Origin: Stereocaulon alpinum
Lineage: Eukaryota; Ascomycota; Lecanoromycetes; Lecanorales; Stereocaulaceae
Reading direction: 5' to 3'
Length of the DNA: 64,000 nucleotides
NCBI GenBank assembly: GCA_018257865.1
Contig: JAEUBA010000007.1
Location: 372,001-436,000, forward strand
The notes below the pieces were generated by a model, which saw only the letters and a program-made list of their open reading frames with translations, searched no databases and was not told the DNA's origin. Each line of letters starts with the position of its first letter. The first letter of the stretch is position 1. The position numbers and the translations under genes are program-made. Shown here one piece after another: positions 53,198-64,000 of this stretch.

Positions 53198-55794
53198 ATG
53201 TCGGGGCAGGCGAAACCCGTCATTCAGCCTTCTGGAAAGCAAAGCATCCTAGGCAAAGAGCCTAAACCTCGCGAGCTTCTGTCAAAGCGTGGCTTGACGA
53301 CGGGAGAGAAAATCATTCTTTGGAAGAGCTCTGAGCTCAATGGCTCTAAATTTCCACCATGGACATCCCCACCAGATGCTTCTGACTTCCAGTGCCAATC
53401 TGGACATGCGCCGTACTTGTAGGTCTCGAGGTGTGGCGAGTACATGCCAATCAGTACTTCGTTCAAGCCTTTAACTTTCAATAGAGACAATGCAGATTTT
53501 CGACTGTCTAAGACGCAACTTGAGGTTTTTGATTGCTGGCGGAGGCCGGGCGAATTTCTTGAGGCTCCTGATACTGGTCAAAGTCTGAATCCGACCATGC
53601 TAGCCGATGAAAAAACCGACCTTGTCCAAGATATCACCAGTGATTGCTCCGTGGTTGCGAGCCTGTGTGCAGTCACCGCAAGGAACGAGCGGGGTCATCC
53701 TAATGTAACGTTGAGTTGCCTTGCACGACGTAATCTTCTGGTCTGACGGTATCTCAGGTCATAACTTGCAATATCTATCCCTACGATGAGAGCTTACAGC
53801 AGCCTACACTATCACCCAACGGAAAGTATATATTGAGACTGCATTTCAATGGCTGCTCCCGCAAAGTGGTCATTGACGATCGACTTCCAGTATCACGTAC
53901 ATCGCAGACTTTGCATGTTATTGATCGAAACAATGCCGCTTTGTTGTGGCCTGCGCTCGCTGAGAAAGCATACCTCAAAATTAGAGGCGGCTACGACTTT
54001 CCGGGCAGTAACTCAGGCACAGATCTATGCGTCTTGACAGGATGGCTTCCGGAGCAATTGTTCCTTCAGAGGTACGTTCGTCTACATTGCGTCTGCCGTG
54101 ATCGCTATTACGGTGACAATGTGCTAAATTATACCTTCCGAGCTGCTAGTGATGACATAGTACGGAACGCTCTGTGGAAACGAATCTTTAATGCTTTCAA
54201 CTATGGAGACGTCCTAATCACTATAGGAACAGGCGCACTCTCGCAGAACGAAGAAGAAGCCCTTGGTCTCGCGGGTGAGCACGACTATGCTATTATTGAC
54301 TTGAAAGAGCAGGAAGGCCAACAACTGTTTCTGGTCAAGAACCCTTGGTCTAGAGGAACAGTATGGAAAGGCCACATCTACCGTGAGGACACGATGACGA
54401 ACAACATCAAGACACTCGCAGATCTCCGCATTATGCTTGAGACCGAGACTCTTTCACCAGGAACGTTCTGGATGAGTCTCAACGACATCTTCCAGAGTTT
54501 TGAGTCTATGTATCTCAACTGGAATCCTAGCTTATTCAGATACAGGGAAGACCGCCATTTCAATTGGGATCTAACAGAAGCTAGTCGTCCAGAAGGTACT
54601 TTCATCTCAAATCCCCAGTACGAGATTCGCAGCGGCACGGGTGGAACTGTGTGGGTCCTATTAACCAAACATTTCACTTCAGTTGCTAACACCTCCGACG
54701 AGGTGTCTGAGATTACTACGTCAAGAGAATCACCCGTGCAAGGCTATATCAGCCTCTATGCATTTGATAATGATGGACAGAGGGTCATCCTAAATGATGG
54801 GCCCACCATGTGTGGCAAATACGTTGATTCGCCCAATAGTCTGCTCAAACTGAATTTCTCGCCCAAACAAGCGTACACGGTGGTGGTATCTGAGCAGGCA
54901 CTTCCTCGATCGAATCACTCTTTCACACTCTGTGCATATTCATTAGCAGGCTTAAGTATTTCTCAAGCTCGGGAGACATATACTCATTGTAACGTACAGC
55001 ACGGTGCTTGGACCCTTGCAACGGCTGGGGGCAACGCGAGCAGTCAATCCTATCACTACAATCCGCAATACAGTATCAAGTTGGAGAGCGCCTCGGATAT
55101 TGCACTTTTGCTTGAAAGTCCATCCAAGGATTTTGCGATCCATGTCAAGCTTGTGTGGGCGGGAGGAAAGCAAATTCACTCGATCACAACTCGAGACATC
55201 GTCGGCGATAGCGGCGAGTACAGGGAACGCTATGCTTTTGCCGAGATTCGTAAAGTTCCAGCTGGCATCTATACTATTGTTTGCTCCGCGTTCGAGCAGG
55301 GTCAGCTGGGGGCATTCACTTTGCGAATCAGCAGCATGTCAGCTTGTGTTGTAGCTCGAGTTGTCGTGGACAATGCTGGACGCTTTGTCACTAAAGCCCG
55401 GCCCGCGGAATTTACACCTGGCAATGATCGTCTCCTTGCACGCCTGGTCTGTCACCGCCTTAACCGGATCTCAATGACAGCTCGTCCTTGTGTGGAGAAC
55501 TCAAGGTCAGAACGAAGTCCGCAGTCGCCTTTGAAGCTTGGGCTCGAGTATGGACGAGGGCCATCGAAGCAAATACTTGCGGTCAGTGGCAACGATGAGT
55601 ACCTCGACAGTTCCGTCGGAGTTAGGACAACTGATGTCGATATCCAGCCCGGCATGTGCCAGGGAAGGGGCGTCTGGGTCGTCACGGAGCGACTCGGATC
55701 CTTCGGGCTTCAGAAAAGCGAGTATGTTGACGTGGAGCTTCTTAGTGATGAGCCAATTGAACTCGGCGATTGGCATATCAGAGACGGACTATAA
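53198..55794 (+). CDS. palB: PalB/Rim13 calpain-like cysteine protease (ambient pH signalling)
   Basis: Protease thought to cleave the transcription factor PacC/Rim101 at endosomal ESCRT-III complexes when ambient pH is alkaline. Exons are 53198-53418, 53485-53704 and 53758-55794 (introns 66 and 53 nt), giving 825 residues. The catalytic triad is complete: Cys128 (DITSDCSVVASL), His322 (GEHDYAIIDL) and Asn342 (LVKNPWSRG). The conserved pre-catalytic block (TTGEKIILWKSSELNGSKFP, then EVFDCWRRP) is present, and tandem C2-like beta-sandwich regions follow (about 375-825). The usual N-terminal MIT domain, which binds Vps24, is absent: an in-frame TGA lies at 53180-53182 and nothing like MIT is seen upstream. 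Either a distant 5' exon was missed or the domain is lost. Confidence 0.9.
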
Positions 55795-57770
55795 TATGCT
55801 CTTAAATCACAGTCATCGCCGTCGACAACGTCAGTAAGCTTTGATCCAGCTAGGCCATAGATCAGGACACCATGACAATATCCTAAAAGGGGGAGCTGAA
55901 CAGCGGCGGAGATTACGATTATCTAAGCCCGTAGACGAACTATGTGATTGTTGCGATACGCCGGGTACGTTGGAATTGGGTTGTGTCTGGTTTTTGCCAG
56001 TAAGTCAAAGCCGGTTGTCGAATGCCTGAAAAAGCCAAGCAGCATATTGGTATTTGAAATCAACCGTATCGATCGTGCCCAAGGCTGCTATATTTACAAG
56101 CAAAGATACACTAAGCGCATCTAAGGCCCAAGACGCACTTTAATTTCGGGAGCGCAGCTAGACCTGCTAGGTTTTGTTAGTACCTTAGTAGTACTACAAA
56201 GTAGCTGCTTTACCGTAGGACTACCTCAGGTCAAACGCTGAAAGCGCTTGACGATTGCCGTAGGGCTGTCCAAAACCGCCCCCCATAACAACCTCCATTG
56301 GCAAGGACAACCAACTCTCAACATTGATGCTTTCACCTTTGTAGGCGGAGCTTGCGCTTATCGTCTCCAATTTTCAAAGAATTTCCAGTGCAAATCAAAT
56401 CGCACCCAACGTCAGCGTGCGCGTCTTCGATGGATGCCTCGGGTTTTGAACGAGAGGCTGAACTTGCGGCTTCAGCCTTCAGCTGTGTCATTGGACGCCT
56501 GATCATCCCCTTTCACAATGGTCGGAGAAAATTATGAACCATGCTGGGCCTAAATCCGTAGGCACCTGGATACGCGTTCACTAGCAGGGTACTTCGTCCT
56601 CGGCCGAGCGTTATACGTATGATTGCGCAAGAATAATACCGGGGCGCGCGAACCCCGTTGACAAGCTTGCACCTTTTCTATATGCCGTGTCGTTCAAGTT
56701 CTCTAACGGCTAGGCTGCATTTCTAGCCAGGCTACCTGGAAGCATTACCATGTGCCTTACAAGGAGACCTTAATCTAGATGCCCGTGTTCGTCGAATGAA
56801 TATTGAGACTTCTAGATACAGATGCCCCAGGCCGGTTTTGAAACCCTCACATGCAGCCTAGGTAGAACGTCATTGCGTCTCATCACACGAGTCTCTGCTC
56901 TTATTGGTTGGTTGCATCTCATGGTCTCGAAGAGCCCCCTTCATGTTCAGATATTGTCCGATACTATCTGCCCCTGCATATCAGGCAAGAGGCTCTCGCC
57001 ACCAGACTCGTGACTAGATCGAGTAAGCACTTGGACTTTCGAACTCATGGATCTACCTTGGATTTCCTAAGGGTTGGTGATATGTTTCCAATGCTTCTTC
57101 AAAGCTCCAATCCCACCCAGTGAACAGGAGACGAAAGCCCCTAAGCCTTGTTTCAAGCACTAATAACATGTTTCACAAGCCTAGAAGATTCTTTGGAATG
57201 AGCCAATCAGTGTCCTAGCTGATGTTCGAGTCTTCAGACTAGCTCTGATATTCAGCTTGGGGTCCATCAGTACGTTCGAGGCCGGTCTGTCATGCCTCTA
57301 GGCCTACACTTGCTGCCTGTTACATGTAGATAATTCGAATCATCTTGGTGCTAAGTTCAAAAACACCCGCAAGTGCTGTAAGCTAACCACTGAGTCATAA
57401 GGCTTCGAGGATGGGAATAAGCTGGAAACCCAATGCTATGCACATTTACTGAACACAGAAGGGCCAGTCGAGAAGAGAATCTCGCCTTAGCATAGTCACT
57501 AGGCACAGTGAACTTGAAGCAGATCGATTTGTTGGTAAACCCTTTGTTTTCGGTAGGCGGCTGTGAAAGCGGCGCTGTTGCTATGACATTGGCCTGTCGG
57601 CCTTTCCCGATCAACCTAACAATCTCTCTACCACCCTCATGTCCATGTACTGAATGTATTGCTAAGAAAAGCAAGTCTTTTCTTCTCCACGTATGCTGAA
57701 CTGTACAAAGCCACGTTGAGCAAGCCTCCAACTCAATGTATATATCCCTGTCGAGACCACTCACTCCGAC
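55795..57770. other. Intergenic region
   Basis: Almost 2 kb without a supported gene. Composition is ordinary; short open frames (56248-56502, 57357-57764 minus) show no domain. I recognise no repeat, tRNA or transposon relic. Confidence 0.45.
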
Positions 57771-58649
57771 ATGATTCCTGGGAACTCAAATCGTCTGTTT
57801 GCCACCTCGCCAACTCCCACATCGCTTCTATTTACTTCACCAAACCCCACGGAGCCGTGGCTCTCACTCCTAAGGAGTCCTGATTTAACGCTTCCAAACA
57901 TGTCGGGCTCAGGTTTTCTGTCTTCAGAGGCTGAAGCGGCCCTTCTGGGACAGGAGGAAGAAGCTCGCCAACTCTTCTATCAACAGCAAATGGCCAACGC
58001 AAACCGAGAACATCGGGTCAACAGCTCCTCATACCAGCAGCAGTGGCCAGCTTCGTCAGGAATGTCTATGGCCAATACCCAACTCTCACCATCTGGATAT
58101 GCGGGTCCAAGTCAGTATCCTTCATGGCCAAGTGCGTCATGGTCAGGTCTAGGTCCAAATGAATACGTCCCAGGGCAATATCCTTCATCTTCTTATACGC
58201 CTACCGTCCCATCCTCGCCTTACGCCAGCAATGCTCAGTACAATCCGAACGCGCCATGGCCTGCATTGCACCCTGACGACAAGGAAGCTGCTTCCGACGT
58301 ATCCCGTTCAACGTCTCCAGACCCAGCCGACTTGCACAATTTCGGCTCCCTCCTCCCTGATGGCAGGAGCTGGCGCTGTGCATACCCTCAGTGCACCTCC
58401 TCAGCGCGCTTTACTAGGGGCTGTGATTTGCGCAAGCACTATAAACGTCACACCAAGCATCTCCTCTGTCGCTATGAGGATTGCCCTCAATCTAAGGAAG
58501 GAGGCTTCTCGTCCAAGAAGGACCGCGATCGTCATGAGTCTCGTCATAATCCTGGCATCTCCTGCACTCATAAAGGCTGCGAAAGGGTCTTTAGTCGTGT
58601 GGACAACATGAAAGACCACGTTCGCCGCATTCACCGGAAGCACTCTTAG
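57771..58649 (+). CDS. C2H2 zinc-finger protein (three C-terminal fingers)
   Basis: Probable DNA-binding regulator. One exon of 292 codons from the first ATG; a second in-frame ATG at 57900 (MSGSGFLSSEAEAALL) has a good context and may be the real start, giving 249 residues. The middle is Ser/Tyr/Gln/Pro-rich, as in an activation region. Three zinc fingers lie in the last 95 residues: WRCAYPQC...KHYKRH (about 200), LLCRYEDC...RHESRH and ISCTHKGC...DHVRRIH. The second has an extended Cys-His spacing (SKEGGFSSKKDRDRH), common in fungal three-finger proteins. Targets are unknown. Confidence 0.82.
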   Translation: MIPGNSNRLFATSPTPTSLLFTSPNPTEPWLSLLRSPDLTLPNMSGSGFLSSEAEAALLGQEEEARQLFYQQQMANANREHRVNSSSYQQQWPASSGMSMANTQLSPSGYAGPSQYPSWPSASWSGLGPNEYVPGQYPSSSYTPTVPSSPYASNAQYNPNAPWPALHPDDKEAASDVSRSTSPDPADLHNFGSLLPDGRSWRCAYPQCTSSARFTRGCDLRKHYKRHTKHLLCRYEDCPQSKEGGFSSKKDRDRHESRHNPGISCTHKGCERVFSRVDNMKDHVRRIHRKHS

Positions 58650-60815
58650 ACCAACTCGTCAAAGGCAACCTAAAATATACGGTTCTATAACTGCTTGGAG
58701 TTGTGGCTGGCTTCAACCTCAGGCATTATAAGAAATGGCGTTCTGGTTATTGTTTGAACAGCATTTACTCGGATGAAGGCAAATTGGGCACTAGTGAGGG
58801 GAGATGTATTGTTTCATACAGCAACGTGGCTCTCATTGCGTTTTCTCTACAATCTGTGCTGTGTTATACCGCATCTATCAAGCTCAAGCGGTTTATGCCT
58901 TAAGTCCATCTCTTCCAGCAACTCCTTGATTGGATTTTCTCCAAGAGCCATGTGTGCTGGCAAGGCATCTTGAGGAAATGAGTCAACAATGATCATGTAA
59001 TCAGACTTTGTTGCCTGAGATGGCTGCCTGTAACGCCTGCCTACATCAATCACATATGTGAGAGCCAACCAAGAGACTATCTCCCTAACCCGACCCCTAG
59101 TCACAGGGTACAATCGACCAAGCCTTATCCTGAACAACATCAACGCCGATGAACACATTCCGTACCTCCCTTTCCGACCAGCGTCACCCACTCGAAGGAG
59201 ATGACCGAGACTCAAGGCACTTGTTCGCAATCAGCTACGCCAGAAACACGGGTGTCTCGCCCATCTTGCTCCCAAACCACGGGCAATCTAATTTCCCACA
59301 AAGAAATGCCTTGTCTCTTTCAATCTCCAGTGCTCGCTCATCAAGCTAAGTCCACACTGCTTCATACCCCAGTCTCTAATATCTAGTGTTACAGGGTGAG
59401 CCCAGCCAACTGTGAGTGGAAAGAGCCTTCTATGTCGTTGTACTCGTACCCATCGAAAACCATACCAAACATCTTCAAGATTCTGAGGATCCATTCCAGA
59501 ATCCGCAGAGACTCCCAGTGTGTCCGTCCTCTCCAGCTGCCAAGCTCGCACATTCACACCCCTAACTGGGCCTCACCAATTGACTTTCTAACAAAAGAAA
59601 CCCTCCAACACCACCCACCACTCGCAAAACCACGAGCTCGGCCAACGCCGAACCAACCCACTCGTCCCAACACAATATCCACCCCCCAAAACGAAAGACA
59701 TCAGAACCAAGAATCCAACCCAACCTCCTCGCCACCCACCCCTTCCACCTCCTCAGCCCACAACAAGCTCCCACACCATCCCCATCCTCAGCTCTTCCAT
59801 CCACCCCCAAACCATCCCACCCCCAGCCCCACCCAATAAACCAACAGACAAATCCCGAAACAGGCCCTTTCCTAGCTAAAAACGCCAAGACACAGCCTCA
59901 TCTTCATCCTCACAAACACCCCACTCGCCACACGAGGCCAATCCAGCCGCATCATCAGCTCATTGCAAAATGCAGTATTTCTTCCAGACTTGCGAAAATT
60001 TCGAAACTTGGGTTCCGGCTGCATAGCTTTGTGATGGCGCGTTGGAGAATGCGAGGGATGGGGACTAAGGTAGGTAGGTAGCCGATTGGCACTGCCACGT
60101 TTAGCATGTTGTTGGTGGTGGGCTAGACTGGACAAGCGCCGGGCGCTCCGGGATGGGGGATCGGGTGGTTGGAGATGGTGATGGCGTGGGGAGGAAGGTG
60201 TTGGTGGGAGGCTTTGATGGCGTTAAGCTGGGGTTTTGGGGGGTGGGTTTTGAGGGGAGTGTTGGTGATTTAGAAGTAGATAAGTAGGTGAGGGCTGATG
60301 GGGAGGTGCTGAGTGTATTGGACGCTTTGGAAGTGGATGAAATGCATGGTGCTTGGATATAGTTGAATTTTGCTATCCACTGAAGATAGACGTCAACTTG
60401 ATTTTCTGATACGAGAGTGCAGAGTTGTTTTGGAACGATTGAAGCTTGCTCGTGGAGGGTTTGAAAAGTGGATAAACTGGCTCTTAGACGTGGTTGAATT
60501 GCTATCCAACTAGAATTGAAGGAAGATGACCAAAGAACGCCCCTCCCACTCTTGTGATGCAATGAAGGTAAGTGTGTCTGCTCGTATTACAAAAAGTACG
60601 AGATATCCGAAATCATGTTATCGTATCAGGTACTCCAAAATGATCATCATATGTTCTATGGCTCGCTCACAACTTGCTGGCAGCTCCGCTGCTTGGGTAT
60701 CACCCCTCTATACTCCCATGCCAGCTGGGCGGCCATCAACCAACCACATTAACAACGCCGTGCACCATGTCGTTCACGCTAATTTCGTAGGCAAAAAAAG
60801 GATGGTGAGGTGTAC
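58650..60815. other. Intergenic region between convergent zinc-finger genes
   Basis: 2.2 kb. 59560-59860 is strongly C/A-rich (CCCACC, CCAACC runs) and 60150-60260 G/T-rich, which yields long but low-complexity open frames on either strand. No domain, tRNA or transposon is recognised. Confidence 0.45.
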
Positions 60816-62653
60816 TTATCCGCTGCCGAGTCGTCTTCGTCTACCTCGATTGCCGCCTTCGTTCCGCTGGGCGAGCACGTCTCGGAGTTGCGGGTCGTTC
60901 ATGTCTTTCCCGGCGTGATTGACGCGAACGTGTCTATTGTGGGTTTGTTTAGCTCCGTGATCATGTAGATGGGCTTTAGGGTTCGAGGAGTAGAGTCCTT
61001 ACCTCTGTAGATTATCTGGTCTTGGGTATTTGTGCTCTCTTTCAGGACAGAACGGACAGATGTAGCCGGGAGATTCGTGCACCAAGCCATGACGAATCAT
61101 CTCGTTCTTCCTCTTGAATCCTTTGCCACCCTCAGACCGAGGACATTGTGCTACGGGGCAATAATGAGGTCGTGCTTGGGAGTGGACGTTGGCGTGTGAA
61201 CTTCGAGTCGGAGTCAGTAATATTGCATTCAACACAATCTTGATGTATGGCTTACTTCAAGAGATACTGTGTCTGGAAAGGCTGTGCAGTGCACCCAGGA
61301 TAATCGCATTTGAAAGATCCAGCGGCCACAATCGCTGTAGTCGGCGGTATTGTTGGCATTGTTGGCAATGGCGGGAGGGTACGACGTTGACTCCCGTCAA
61401 TCTCCATTTGGCTTGGGTGAGGTGAAGGCACTGTGCTAAAGCTACTCGAGCTACGGTGGCTCACAGCTGATTGAGGCGTTGACTCCTCACTCTGTGGAGT
61501 CCTCGCATTCGCATAGTATCCTTGAGAGCTAGGCTTTCCAGCAGGTGGAGACATGTTGGTAGACGGAGATGCGCCGCTGTGAGAAGGCGAATGATGGCTA
61601 TATGGTGATTGTTGGTTGAAGACGCCATTGACTCCGGTCTGTGGACTTGGGAAATGAGCAGGCCTTGGTGCTATGGCGCTTATTGGGGATGAATTGACGG
61701 TTCCATTGCTCATGGAGTAGGCAGATCGGTTTGACCGTGAAGCGTCCAGCAATGATGGTTCAAGCTGTATTTGGCGCAAGGATGGAAGGCTCTGTTGATT
61801 ATTGGGTGACCTCGCTGAGCTGGAGGTTGGAGAGTTTACCATAGCAGGCAGAGCTTCCGAAGGGCGTTCTGAATTGGGAATGGTATACCTGCGCACCATT
61901 GGCGAGAGTGCAGCAGAATCGGAGTCACCATCCGTAGGCGATTTGCTTCTTGAGGGCGAGCGGTTCATTCTATCTCCGTCTTCGTCCGGTCTCGATATAC
62001 CGTTCACGGTTGGCTGCGGGGCTCTGAAGGATGGATCTTGTTGACTTTTGGGATCTCCATTGACACGATCTTTCGAAGTTAGCGGTTCGGTTTGCGTTTG
62101 GATCTTTAAGAACGCAGGCCTCGCGTTTTCGTTCTTTGACGAGCCATGGGGATCTTCACTACGCCGGTCACCTCGCTCGACCATGGAGACCGCGGTTTTG
62201 GCTAGTTGTACTGGGTCGCTGCGTTCTCTACTTGTCTGTTCGTCACCATCCACTTCCATTGGCTCGTCTTCGCTGTCCGATTGAGGCAAAGGCTCTTCGC
62301 CTGCTTTTGTCGCTATATCTGGATGATTTAGCCCACCGATAAAACCAATCAGTACCGCATCGCCTTGTGAAGCTTGTGCTTTTGGGCGGCGGTGACGCTG
62401 CCCCCGGGAGTTTGATAACCTACTCAGTCGCTCAGGTGTGGGAGACCTTTCTGGTGGTGGTAGATAATCCGGCGACGGCGAGGGTCTCAGATTGACAATC
62501 TGTCTTTCGAGCGGTGTGGATGGACGTACTAGACCGTCATCGGAGTCGTAGGTTTCCGCCGCCAGCTTGACGTCGTTGGAGCGGAGAGGACTGAGTCCCC
62601 TCCTAGTCTTTGGTAAGGCGACGAGTAAGGGTCTTGCGGGTCACGAATTCCAT
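60816..62653 (-). CDS. C2H2 zinc-finger protein with long disordered N-terminus; 5' end uncertain
   Basis: Probable nuclear transcription factor. Minus-strand exons are 60816-60933, 61003-61200 and 61256 to about 62640, with introns of 69 and 55 nt. The N-terminal 450 residues are Ser/Pro-rich, with conserved-looking blocks (RRGLSPLRSNDVKLAAETYD, STPLERQIVNLRPSPSPDYL, ERLSRLSNSRGQRHRRPKAQ) and an acidic SDSEDEPMEVDGDE. Three fingers follow: FKCDYPGC with a split His pair (NSHANVH across intron 1), HYCPVAQCPRSEGG...RHGLVH and YICPFC...RHVRVNH (across intron 2). The tail is Arg-rich. The start is unclear: the frame is open to a TGA at about 62639 with no ATG. The nearest ATG (62651-62653, MEFVTRKTLTRRLTK) runs into the conserved block one base out of frame, so a tiny 37-nt intron, a missed 5' exon or a frameshift must be considered. 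Confidence 0.8.
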
Positions 62654-64000
62654 GAACAAGGACCTATGGAGGCCATGAATGAATGACAATCGGCTCTCTA
62701 TCTGGAGGACATGTCAGTAAAGCGTCGGTCATAGAGAGCATGTTTGAACTCTTCGCACATATACGGAGTTATGAGGAAGCCTTGAGAGCAAGCCTTGGAA
62801 GAAAGTTAAGAAACGAGAGGACAGGACTCGAGAAAGAGTGCCAAGGCAATGCAGCAGATAACGGGCTATTAAAGGATTGTGATGGAGGGGCAAACAAGAA
62901 ATGGGTTTCCCTGCAGCCTTTGTTGCTTTGCGGCTCTGCTCTCGATAATGCTAGAGCCCGAGCGAAGATCTATCCTTCCACAGAAGGGCGGACCCGATGC
63001 GGCGCCGGGTCCGATAGGTTTCAACTGCAGGCATTCCCTCGTTTCGGATGGGTGGAAAGTGAAAGTCTCCACATGCATGAGTGATAGTAAAGTAATTGGT
63101 TGACGTACACTGGAGTCTTGCTTTTGTGCAATGTGATGAGTCGTCCTTTGGGAAGCTAAAGCGGGCGGCGAGCCTCACAAAGGTTATTTGACGTTAGAGC
63201 CTCAATCTTCAGCTCATCCGGCCCGCACAGAAAAGGATGGCGAGATGGACTTGATGGATCAGGTGAAAGCGAGAGGAAGGTCAGATGGGTTGTCCTGAGC
63301 TTGAAAAGGCTGGCCGGTCTAAGATGCTCGCGCGAATCGTGCCATGGTCTTAGATGGTGGATTTGGGGCAGTGCTTGCAGTACGAGTAACAGGGAACCGG
63401 CCCGCCTTGCGGCTGAAGCAAGCAGTGTATCGGATTTGGAGGGTGAGATTGCGCGGCGCCCTGTGAAGGAGGTTGAGGCTCAGTGATGTGAGACGATCGA
63501 TGATGACAGCTTGACAAGATGGTTGGAGTGCACAGAGAGTGATCGATGACAGATGACAGCTTCCGGCTGATATGCTCGCACAAACGGTAGTTGGATTAGT
63601 TGGGAGGATAGTGTGGAGGTGCGTGGTTCGCAAAGGTTGCCTGGCGCAGAAGATAGGCACATAAGGTAGCCTTGGGGGCCTTGAAGGTGCACTCTAGTTC
63701 TAGGGCCAGGCCCCCACTATAGGTTCTCGCCGCCGCTGCTATTGCACCACACCTTGCCTACCTGGTTCTGGAACACATCACTCCCCGAACGGCTTACCAC
63801 CTTCCACAATGCGCCTGGCATCGCCCTCCTACACACAACCCGCATATCGCTAGTCCACCACGCCGTAGCCATCCGCTGCGATGTGGACCCCCCGAGTCTC
63901 AAACAATTCTTTGCAATCAATAAGTACGAATTTGTTTATTCAACATGTCCCCGAGATAAGTCAGAAACGCCTAACGATTAGAAATCTCGATGATGACGGT
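62654..64000. other. Right-end intergenic region
   Basis: 1.35 kb to the window edge, upstream of the minus-strand zinc-finger gene and probably including its promoter and leader. The last 280 bp become C-rich with open but ATG-less frames (63742-63981), which might belong to a gene continuing beyond the edge; I cannot support a call. Confidence 0.4.

Noticed and set aside
56650..56665. Small GC-rich hairpin-like motif around GGGGCGCGCGAACCCC that resembles a tRNA T-arm.
   Set aside because: The loop length is wrong and no acceptor, D or anticodon arms fit around it.

Overview
This is a 64 kb stretch of a filamentous ascomycete genome (Pezizomycotina). The evidence is introns of 45-69 nt with GT...AG ends and CTAAC/CTGAC-like branch sites, moderate-GC genes with CT-rich leaders, mould genes such as an FlbD-type Myb factor and the PalB calpain, and a retroelement carrying repeat-induced point mutation (RIP). 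I cannot place it to genus.

Layout. 1-2882 (-): N-terminal part of the TFIIIC subunit Tfc4, running off the left edge. 4108-6027 (+): the SAM-domain RNA-binding protein Vts1. 6470-9526 (+): an ASPM-like calponin-homology/IQ protein. 10587-11599 (+): an F-box/LRR protein. 12048-18205: a composite Copia-type element with three copies of a 205-bp LTR, two defective interiors and a 1.19-kb nested insertion, all flanked by one 5-bp target duplication. 19161-21125 and 22324-24009 (+): two proteins I do not recognise. 24886-27523 (+): COPII coat protein Sec23. 29250-34341 (+): a large TPR O-GlcNAc transferase. 34342-40480: about 6 kb without a convincing gene. 40481-41638 (+): FlbD-like Myb regulator. 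44047-46620 (+): a repeat-rich SANT-like protein. 47015-48516 (+): NCBP3-like cap-binding protein. 48878-50365 (+): LisH/WD40 protein. 51639-52842 (-): peroxisomal adenine nucleotide carrier. 53198-55794 (+): PalB/Rim13 calpain. 57771-58649 (+) and 60816-62653 (-): two C2H2 zinc-finger proteins.

Most genes are unrelated housekeeping or regulatory genes, so no operon-like pathway is visible. The only clear divergent pairs sharing a promoter are tfc4/vts1 and ant1/palB. Exon borders were placed by hand from splice consensus and codon phase. In the multi-exon genes given with exact exons the phases close, except at the 5' end of the second zinc-finger gene.

The most informative region is the retroelement. 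The three LTRs differ only by transitions in one direction, on a left-to-right gradient. Heavy mutation is confined to the segment present twice, while the single-copy part of the element is nearly clean. This reads as a natural footprint of RIP on a linked duplication. The most novel-looking gene is the repeat protein at 44047-46620.
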